Below are positions 57,791-64,000 of a stretch of 64,000 bases of DNA, piece after piece. The stretch's first letter is position 1. Each line of letters starts with the position of its first letter. The notes under the pieces were generated by a model, which was not told the DNA's origin, did not search any database, and saw nothing but the letters and a program-made list of their open reading frames with translations. A program made the position numbers and the translations under genes. The stretch comes from Streptomyces sp. AC1-42W. Its GTDB lineage: Bacteria > Actinomycetota > Actinomycetes > Streptomycetales > Streptomycetaceae. The DNA lies in contig NZ_QKWY01000002.1 in NCBI RefSeq assembly GCF_003248355.1, positions 2,666,001 through 2,730,000 on the forward strand, in the 5' to 3' direction.

Positions 57791-60700
57791 ATGACTTTCA
57801 CCCCCTCCACCGCGACCGGCCGGGTGAGACCCGCTCGCGCCGGGCGACGGACCCTCCTCATAGCCACCGCGGCGGCGACCCTGGTGAGCGGCGCGCTGCT
57901 CCCCGTCACCGGCGCCGCCTCCGCCGCGCCCGTCCCCGTCCCCGCTGGGACCGTCCCGGTCGGGTCGGCCGTCCACAGCTACGACATCACCCTGGTCACC
58001 GGCGACGTCGTCCACTACACGGACGGCGCGGGCGACCGGGACACCGTCACCGTGGACCGCCCCGATGGCGCGACCGGCGGCGTCCACGTCCAGCAGGCCG
58101 GGGACGACCTCTACGTCCTGCCCGACGAGGCGCGGAGCCTGCTCGCGGCCGGCAAGCTGGACCGCCGCCTGTTCAACGTGTCCGCGCTGGCCGCGATGGG
58201 CTACGACGACGAGACGACCGGCGGCATCCCGCTGATCGCCACCTACCCCGCGGCCAAGGCCCGTTCGCTGCCCGCCGCCCCGCGCGGCAGCAAGGCCGTC
58301 CGGAAGCTGGAGTCCATCCACGGCGCCGCGCTCACCGCCGGCAAGGACACCGCGCGCACCTTCTGGAACGACATCGCGCGCACCGCCACCACCCGCTCCC
58401 TGGACAACGGCATCGCCAAGCTCTGGCTCGACGGCCGTGTCGAGGCCGCGCTCAAGGACTCGGTGCCGCAGATCAACGCCCCGCAGGCGTGGGCGGACGG
58501 CTACGACGGCAAGGGCGTCAAGGTCGCCGTCCTGGACACCGGCATCGACGCCGACCACCCGGACGTCAAGGACCGCATCCTGAAGACGAAGAGCTTCGTG
58601 CCCGGTGAGGAGGTCGACGACAAGAACGGCCACGGCACCCACGTCGCCTCCACCATCGCGGGCTCCGGCGCCGCGTCCGGCGGCGCCGAGAAGGGCGTCG
58701 CCCCGGCCGCCGACCTGCTCGTCGGCAAGGTCCTGAGCGACGGGGGCGAGGGCGCCGACTCCGGGATCATCGAGGCCATGGAGTGGGCCCGGGCGGAGGG
58801 GGCCGACGTCGTCTCCATGAGCCTCGGCTCGCCCGTCCCGGACGACGGCACCGACCCGATGGCGCAGGCCGTCGACGCCCTGTCGGCGGACGGCGGCCCG
58901 CTCTACGTGATCGCCGCGGGCAACGCGTACGGCGCGGGCACCATCGGCGCGCCCGGCTCCGCCGAGAAGGCGCTCACCGTCGCCGCCGTCGACAAGCGGG
59001 ACGGCCGCGCCGAGTTCTCGTCGATGGGCCCGCTGGTGCGCAGCTACGGCCTGAAGCCGGACCTGTCCGCGCCGGGCGTGGACATCAACGCCGCGGCCTC
59101 GCAGTCCGTCCCCGGCATCGAGGGCATGTACCAGTCGATGTCCGGTACGTCGATGGCCACCCCGCACGTCGCGGGCGCCGCCGCCATCGTCAAGCAGCGC
59201 CACCCCGACTGGAGCGGACAGCGCGTCAAGGACGCGCTGATGACCTCGTCCAAGGTGCTGCCCGACTACACCCCGTACGAGCAGGGCACCGGCCGGCTCG
59301 ATGTGAAGGCCGCCGTCGACACGACGATCGAGGCCACCGGCTCCGTCCCGGTCGCCGCCTACGACTGGCCGCACAGCCCGTCCGACCCGGTCACCGAACG
59401 GACCGTCACCTACCGCAACACGGGCGACGCCGACGTCACCCTGGACCTGGCGACGGACACCGCGTCGGACGCGTACACGCTGTCCGCGACGCGGCTCACC
59501 GTCCCGGCCGGCTCCACCGCCGAGGCCGTCCTCACGCTCGACCCGTCCAAGGCCGCGCCGGGCACCACCTTCTCCGGACAGGTCCTCGCCAAGGACGCCG
59601 CCGGCACGGTCGTCGCGCACACCGGCTTCGCGCTCAGCAAGGAGCGGGAGCTGTACGACCTCACGCTCCGGCTGCGCGACCGCGACGGCGAGCCGATGGA
59701 CGGCACCGTCGTCCTGGGCGCCCTCGGTGACCCGAACCTGTCGCCGGTCGCGGTGTCCGGCGACACCACGCTGAGGCTGCCGCCGGGCGACTACACCGCC
59801 TGGACCGCCGCCGACATCCGGGGCGACACCGCCGACTCCAAGGCCCTCGCCTTCCTGGCGGCCCCCGAGATCGTCCTCGACAAGCCGGTCACCGTCACCC
59901 TCGACGCGTCGAAGGCCCGCAAGGTCAGCGTGCGCACGCCGAAGGAGACGGAGACCCGGCAGCTGCGCTACGACATGGCGCGCACCGCCCCCGACGGCAC
60001 CGTCCAGCGCGACGCGTACCAGATCCCGCTGACGTACGACCAGCTGTGGGCGAGCCCCACCGGGAAGGTGAGCAAGGGCGACTTCTCCTTCCTGACCCGC
60101 TGGCGCCAGGGCGAGAAGCTCATCGACCTGACCGCCGGCGGCCGGGACGTCCCGGTCACCGTGCAGAACGGCTCCCCGGTCGCCGAGGACAGCCGCGCAA
60201 AGCTCCGCAGCGTCTTCGCCGGCGACGGCTCCGCCGCCGACTACCGGAACGTGGACGCGAAGGGCAGGGCGGTCGTGATCCGCGGCAGTGACACGGTGGC
60301 CCCGGCCGACCGGGTCGCGGCCGCCGTCGCCGCCGGCGCGAAGGCACTGTTCGTCGTCAACCGGGGCGACGGCCGGCTGATGGAGTCCTACGGCGACTAC
60401 GGCACCACGCTCGCCCTCCCCGTCGCCACCGTGCAGCGGATCGCGGGCGAGGAGCTGATCGCGACCGCGCGGCGCGGCAAGAAGGTCACCGTCGAGCAGC
60501 ACAAGTACGCGAGCTACGTCTACGACCTGGTCGACCGCCACGACGGCGCCGTGCCCGACCGCTCGCTCGCCTTCGCCCCGTCCGCCCGGCAGCTGGCGAA
60601 GGTCGAGAACACCTTCTACGGCCACCGCGAGGCCGTCGGCGGCGGCTACCGCTACGACATCCCCGAGTACGGCCCCGGCATCGGCTTCGCCGAGTACGAG

Positions 60701-61552
60701 AAGTACCCGGCGACCCGCACCGAGTGGGTGACCCCGCTGCCCGGCGCCTCCTTCTGGTACGAGGACCACGCCCAGTACAACGCGGAGGGCACGGACATCG
60801 CGCTGGAGGAGCGCGGCGGCGAGATGGACTACCGGGCCGGCGGCACCACCCGCGCCTCGTGGTTCGCGCCCGTCGCCCGCCCGCGCCTGGGCACCGGATT
60901 CTGGGGCCCGGCCCGTACGCAGTGGGGCGACATCCAGTACAACATCTCGCCCTGGACGGACGGCGGGGCCGGGCACTCGGGCGCCATGCCGGACCGGGAG
61001 TACGAGACCGGCAAGGTCGCCGTCCACCAGGGCGACACGCTGCTCGACGAGACGCCCGGCCGGGCCGGCTACGTCGGGGACCTGCCCGCCGAGGAGCTGC
61101 CCTACCGGCTGGTGCTCGACGCCTCGCGCGACGCGGACACCTGGAAGACGTCCGTGCGCACGCACACCGAGTGGACCTTCGTCTCCGGCGCCAACGACCC
61201 GGAGGGCCCGTACCAGGTGGACATCCCGATGCTCCAGCTGGACTACGACGTGGCCACCGACCTGGCCGGTGACGTCAGGGCCGGGAAGCGGACGGAGATC
61301 GGCCTGTCCTCCACCACGCAGGAGTGGCTGGAGGGCGCCGTGAAGGCGACGAAGGCGTCCCTCTCGGTCAGCTACGACGACGGGAGGAGCTGGAGCCCGG
61401 TGCAGCTCCGGAAGGACGCGGCCGGTTCCTGGACCGCCCGCTTCAGGACCCCGAAGAAGGGCGCCACCGCGGTCTCCCTCAAGGCGCACGCCGAGGCCGG
61501 CGGCGGCCTCTCCGTGGACCAGGAGATCATCCGGGCGTTCGGCCTGAAGTGA
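57791..61552 (+). CDS. Large secreted S8 subtilisin-like protease
   Basis: 1253 residues. Signal peptide at about 1-46 (ending GAASAAP), a propeptide to about 230, then an S8 domain with Asp in VAVLDTGIDADHPD, His in NGHGTHVASTIAGS and Ser in SGTSMATPHVAGAAA. A PA-type insert and several beta-rich C-terminal domains follow from about 510 to the end. It is the extracellular subtilase type common in Streptomyces, with a role in protein degradation. ATG 57791. Monocistronic, with a hairpin after the stop. Confidence 0.92.
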   Translation: MTFTPSTATGRVRPARAGRRTLLIATAAATLVSGALLPVTGAASAAPVPVPAGTVPVGSAVHSYDITLVTGDVVHYTDGAGDRDTVTVDRPDGATGGVHVQQAGDDLYVLPDEARSLLAAGKLDRRLFNVSALAAMGYDDETTGGIPLIATYPAAKARSLPAAPRGSKAVRKLESIHGAALTAGKDTARTFWNDIARTATTRSLDNGIAKLWLDGRVEAALKDSVPQINAPQAWADGYDGKGVKVAVLDTGIDADHPDVKDRILKTKSFVPGEEVDDKNGHGTHVASTIAGSGAASGGAEKGVAPAADLLVGKVLSDGGEGADSGIIEAMEWARAEGADVVSMSLGSPVPDDGTDPMAQAVDALSADGGPLYVIAAGNAYGAGTIGAPGSAEKALTVAAVDKRDGRAEFSSMGPLVRSYGLKPDLSAPGVDINAAASQSVPGIEGMYQSMSGTSMATPHVAGAAAIVKQRHPDWSGQRVKDALMTSSKVLPDYTPYEQGTGRLDVKAAVDTTIEATGSVPVAAYDWPHSPSDPVTERTVTYRNTGDADVTLDLATDTASDAYTLSATRLTVPAGSTAEAVLTLDPSKAAPGTTFSGQVLAKDAAGTVVAHTGFALSKERELYDLTLRLRDRDGEPMDGTVVLGALGDPNLSPVAVSGDTTLRLPPGDYTAWTAADIRGDTADSKALAFLAAPEIVLDKPVTVTLDASKARKVSVRTPKETETRQLRYDMARTAPDGTVQRDAYQIPLTYDQLWASPTGKVSKGDFSFLTRWRQGEKLIDLTAGGRDVPVTVQNGSPVAEDSRAKLRSVFAGDGSAADYRNVDAKGRAVVIRGSDTVAPADRVAAAVAAGAKALFVVNRGDGRLMESYGDYGTTLALPVATVQRIAGEELIATARRGKKVTVEQHKYASYVYDLVDRHDGAVPDRSLAFAPSARQLAKVENTFYGHREAVGGGYRYDIPEYGPGIGFAEYEKYPATRTEWVTPLPGASFWYEDHAQYNAEGTDIALEERGGEMDYRAGGTTRASWFAPVARPRLGTGFWGPARTQWGDIQYNISPWTDGGAGHSGAMPDREYETGKVAVHQGDTLLDETPGRAGYVGDLPAEELPYRLVLDASRDADTWKTSVRTHTEWTFVSGANDPEGPYQVDIPMLQLDYDVATDLAGDVRAGKRTEIGLSSTTQEWLEGAVKATKASLSVSYDDGRSWSPVQLRKDAAGSWTARFRTPKKGATAVSLKAHAEAGGGLSVDQEIIRAFGLK

Positions 61553-61570
61553 TCCGCTGACAGCCCGCAC

Positions 61571-61610
61571 AAGGCGGCCGCGCATCCGGGAACGGATGGG
61601 TGGCCGCCTT
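61571..61610 (+). terminator. Terminator hairpin after the subtilase
   Basis: Outer arms AAGGCGGCC (61571-61579) and GGCCGCCTT (61602-61610) with inner CATCCG/CGGATG; the right arm ends in TTTCCC. Confidence 0.75.
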
Positions 61611-61638
61611 TCCCGTGCGCCCGCTCGCCCGCACTTTT

Positions 61639-61673
61639 ATATGCACAATACATATGAAGTGTATGATGCATAT
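61639..61673. promoter_or_regulatory. AT-rich imperfect palindrome, operator/promoter of the dehydrogenase
   Basis: Arms 61639-61652 (ATATGCACAATACA) and 61660-61673 (TGTATGATGCATAT) match at 12 of 14 positions around a 7-base centre; CATATGAA also occurs twice directly. This is the most AT-rich spot in the region and lies about 50 bp before the SDR start. It is probably bound by an unlinked repressor, since no regulator gene is adjacent. Confidence 0.65.
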
Positions 61674-61721
61674 GAACGATCCGTGCGGGGGCCGGAACCA
61701 GCGAGTCGAAGGAACAGCGCA

Positions 61722-62465
61722 ATGACACTGGAGAACAAGGTCGCCGTCGTCACCGGAGGAGCCTCGGGCATCGGCGAGGCCGTCACCCGGCTGTTCGTCG
61801 AGCGCGGCGCCCGCGTCGTGGTCGTCGACCTCCAGCAGGAGGCCGGGGACGCGCTGACGGCCGACCTCGGGGACCGGGTGGCGTTCCTGCGGGGCGACGT
61901 CTCGGACCGCGCGGTCGCCGACCGGGCCGTCGCCACGGCCGTCGAACGCTTCGGCGGCCTGGACGTCCTGGTGAACAACGCCAGCGCCTCCCGCGTCCGC
62001 CCGTTCACCGAGCAGACCGACGACGACTGGAAACTCGCCCTGGACACCGGCCTCTTCGCCACCCGCAACTTCATGCTCGCCGCCTATCCCGAACTCCGCA
62101 GGAGCGCGGGCGCCGTCGTCAACTTCGCCTCCGGCGCCGGCATCGACGGCCAGCCCAACCAGGCCTCGTACGCGGCGGGCAAGGAGGCCATCCGGGGCCT
62201 GAGCCGGGTCGTCGCCAACGAGTGGGCGGCGGACCGGATCCGGGTCAACGTCGTCTCCCCGATGGCGCGGACGGCGGGCGTCGCCGCCTGGGCGGAGGCC
62301 CACCCCGAGCAGTACGCCCTCTCCGCCGCGAAGGTCCCGCTCGGCCGCTTCGGCGACCCGCGCACGGACGTCGCGCCCGTCGTCGCGTTCCTGGCGAGCG
62401 ACGACGCCCGTTACATGACCGGCCAGACCCTGATGGCGGACGGCGGCGCGATCAAGCTCCGCTGA
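61722..62465 (+). CDS. Short-chain dehydrogenase/reductase
   Basis: 247-residue classical SDR: cofactor motif TGGASGIGE (about 11-19), NNAS, and the catalytic Ser/Tyr/Lys set in NFASGAG and SYAAGK (Tyr about 153, Lys 157). The C-terminal YMTGQTLMADGG is typical. The Asp in VVVDLQQ after strand 2 favours NAD(H). Substrate unknown. ATG 61722 after GAAGGAA. Single gene under the AT-rich palindrome. Confidence 0.9.
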   Translation: MTLENKVAVVTGGASGIGEAVTRLFVERGARVVVVDLQQEAGDALTADLGDRVAFLRGDVSDRAVADRAVATAVERFGGLDVLVNNASASRVRPFTEQTDDDWKLALDTGLFATRNFMLAAYPELRRSAGAVVNFASGAGIDGQPNQASYAAGKEAIRGLSRVVANEWAADRIRVNVVSPMARTAGVAAWAEAHPEQYALSAAKVPLGRFGDPRTDVAPVVAFLASDDARYMTGQTLMADGGAIKLR

Positions 62466-62480
62466 CCCCCGCGGCCGTCC

Positions 62481-62517
62481 GCCCCCGTCCCCGCCGCCCC
62501 GGTGCGGGGACGGGGGC
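62481..62517. terminator. Terminator hairpin, 14-bp arms
   Basis: Arms 62481-62494 and 62504-62517 (GCCCCCGTCCCCGC and complement) between the convergent SDR and nucleotidyltransferase-like genes. Confidence 0.8.
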
Positions 62518-62519
62518 GT

Positions 62520-63560
62520 TCAGTCGTGGATCTCCGGATTGGCGGCCAGGATCTTCCCGGTGGCCGCCCACAGTTCGGGTACGAAGCGCAGCACCTCGTC
62601 GCGCCGGGCGAGAAGGTCCCCGGTGGAGCCGATTCCGGTGAGGTCGGCGACGGCCTCGCGGAACGCCGGCAGCCGGGCGGTGTGCAGCGCGGGCGCGTCC
62701 TCGGCCAGCACCAGGTGGCAGCGGGCGAAGGTCGCGACGATCCAGAAGACCGCCTCCCGGTGATCGCCCCGGTCGATCAGCTCCCGGCCGCCCCCGATCG
62801 CGACGGGGCGGGCCTGTGCCGTGAGGTCGCCGCCGAAGAAGAACGGCGTGCGTACGACGGGGACCGTGGCGTCGAACGTCCGCGCCAGCTCCGCCAGATG
62901 GTGGCGCACCCGCCGCGCCGGGACCGCCTCGCAGCCCAGCAGCGCCAGCAGCCGCGGATAGAGCGTGTCCTGCCCGTACGCGCCGAGCACCTCGCGTACG
63001 GCGGGGTAGCGCAGCCGGACGGTCGGGTTGCGCAGCGCGGCGACCAGCGGGAGGTGGGTGGTGACCCCGGTCGGGAACAGCCAGCTCATCACGCGCGCGG
63101 CGAAGGGCTGTCCGGGGTTCAGGGCGGCGAGCCGGTCCTCGACGCGGTGCCGGGCGTCCAGGCAGCGGCGGCGCACCCGGCTCCGCTCGGCGAAGCGCGG
63201 TGCGACGTACGCGTGCAGGGCGCGCAGCCGGCCCGTGGGGTCGTCGATGACGGTGTCCCGGCGGAAGCCGCCCGCCAGGTGGTACGCGCCCAGCACCGCC
63301 TCCGGGTCGTCCAGCAGGGCCATCGGCTCGTAGGTGATCTCCAGCAGGGTGCCCTCGTGGCGGAGCTTGCCGGGCTTCGCGGGTGCCTCCTCGCCCGCCG
63401 TCACCACGACCACGTCGACGTCCGATGCGGCGGGCAGCTCCGCCCCGTCCGGGAGGCCGACCGTCGAGCCGGTGAAGTACGCCCCCCGGTAGTCCGGTCG
63501 GGGGCGGGCGTGCGCGGTGACCCAGTGCGCGGCCGCGGCCCGCGCGTCTCCGACTCTCAT
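62520..63560 (-). CDS. Nucleotidyltransferase-like protein
   Basis: 346 residues. The N-terminus has a polymerase-beta-like site: YFTGSTVGLPDGAELPAASD-VDVVVV, with GS and the DVD acidic pair (about 29-52), as in aminoglycoside-type nucleotidyltransferases. The remaining 270 residues are helical and lack other motifs I recognise. Substrate unknown. Start ATG 63560. Confidence 0.7.
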   Translation of the reverse strand: MRVGDARAAAAHWVTAHARPRPDYRGAYFTGSTVGLPDGAELPAASDVDVVVVTAGEEAPAKPGKLRHEGTLLEITYEPMALLDDPEAVLGAYHLAGGFRRDTVIDDPTGRLRALHAYVAPRFAERSRVRRRCLDARHRVEDRLAALNPGQPFAARVMSWLFPTGVTTHLPLVAALRNPTVRLRYPAVREVLGAYGQDTLYPRLLALLGCEAVPARRVRHHLAELARTFDATVPVVRTPFFFGGDLTAQARPVAIGGGRELIDRGDHREAVFWIVATFARCHLVLAEDAPALHTARLPAFREAVADLTGIGSTGDLLARRDEVLRFVPELWAATGKILAANPEIHD

Positions 63561-63686
63561 ACCCCGACTCCTACGGGCCGGCCCGGTCCCGAGTCAAGCC
63601 GCGCCGTCCGGTTCGACGGGCGGGCCGGGCGGTAGCGTCGGGCACGGTTCAACACCCCTGTCCCGACGACCACCCGGTGAGGTGCG

Positions 63687-64000
63687 ATGCGCAGGATCGT
63701 CTACTGGATGTCGATGTTCCTCGACGGCTTCATCGAGAGCCCCCGGCGGGAGATCGACTGGCATGTCGTCGACGAGGAACTCCACCGCTACTTCAACGAC
63801 CAGCTCGCCGGCATGGGCGGCATGCTGGACGGCCGGGTCACCCATCAGCTGATGGCGGACTTCTGGCCCACCGCCGACCGGGACCCGGCCAACGCCGGAA
63901 CGGTGGCCGAGTTCGCCGCGATCTGGCGGAACACCCCCAAGTACGTGTACTCGCGGACGCTGGAGCGGGCCGACTGGAACACCACGATCGTCCGCGAGGT
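63687..64000 (+). CDS. Dihydrofolate reductase-family protein (RibD C-terminal-like), cut by window edge
   Basis: N-terminal 104 residues of a small dihydrofolate-reductase-fold protein: MRRIVYWMSMFLDGFIESPR, then GRVTHQLMADFWP and PKYVYSRTLERADWNTT. This matches the DHFR-like protein group common in Streptomyces; substrate unknown. ATG 63687 with GTGAGGTG upstream. The C-terminal half is outside the window. Confidence 0.85.
   Translation, partial: MRRIVYWMSMFLDGFIESPRREIDWHVVDEELHRYFNDQLAGMGGMLDGRVTHQLMADFWPTADRDPANAGTVAEFAAIWRNTPKYVYSRTLERADWNTTIVRE

Noticed and set aside
54983..61585. A very long open frame on the minus strand
   Set aside because: It lies opposite well-supported genes (permease, XdhC, subtilase) and is of the low-complexity Gly/Arg/Asp/Val-rich kind produced by GC-rich antisense sequence.

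Overview
The window is a piece of a Streptomyces-type chromosome. It is very GC-rich with GC-ending codons, it carries chaplin and rodlin genes (sporulating Streptomyces surface proteins), it uses many GTG/TTG starts, and it has a regulator with rare TTA codons. No rRNA, tRNA or CRISPR array was seen. The window opens inside a 3-hydroxyacyl-CoA dehydrogenase gene and closes inside a dihydrofolate-reductase-like gene.

The most unusual part is 1.6-13.8 kb, which reads as a ribosomally made, post-translationally modified peptide (RiPP) island. A 68-residue precursor ending in Cys (7964-8170) is followed by a strong hairpin and then a radical SAM/SPASM maturase, an EpiD/LanD-like cysteine decarboxylase, an MFS exporter and a second radical SAM enzyme with a B12-type layout. 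Divergent from it is a tightly overlapping operon: a short LuxR-type regulator, a cyclase/AAA/TPR signalling protein, an intracellular subtilase, a GAF protein and a graspetide-like ATP-grasp ligase. The C-terminal 50 residues of the LuxR protein are homologous to the precursor leader (28 of 48 identical, no gaps) but lack the core, and its HTH contains two TTA codons. The island lies between two fatty-acid-oxidation genes (hydroxyacyl-CoA dehydrogenase/LysR on the left, thiolase on the right) whose upstream regions share an identical 12-mer.

15.2-17.9 kb: a TetR regulator and an ABC exporter pair, divergent around a nearly perfect 30-bp inverted repeat. 17.9-22 kb: an aerial-hyphae surface locus with a long His/Asp-rich chaplin, a short chaplin, three rodlins and a small secreted protein; the three rodlin promoters align without gaps and fit a sigma-BldN-like pattern. 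22-30.5 kb: housekeeping and regulation (RsgA GTPase, Ada/AlkA-type repair protein, DUF456 membrane protein, TrmB/LuxR regulator, PP2C-like protein, pyruvate oxidase). 30.5-32 kb: a TnpB-only IS605-type element.

32.2-40.6 kb looks like one nutritional module: three subunits of a D-hydroxyproline dehydrogenase, a DapA-like deaminase, 4-hydroxyproline epimerase, a GntR regulator and a secreted M9 collagenase. A GTGACAT-containing motif precedes the operon, the regulator and the collagenase, suggesting co-regulated use of collagen-derived hydroxyproline. 40.6-41.5 kb is decayed DNA with a broken barstar-like gene and an orphan IS605 right end. 41.5-48.9 kb carries regulators, a Ser/Thr kinase, a DUF2637 membrane protein and a FhuF-like iron reductase under an iron-box-like palindrome. 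48.9-57.7 kb is purine catabolism (PucR, three xanthine dehydrogenase subunits, NCS2 permease, XdhC). The end holds a large secreted subtilase, a short-chain dehydrogenase with an AT-rich operator, a nucleotidyltransferase-like protein and the partial DHFR-like gene.
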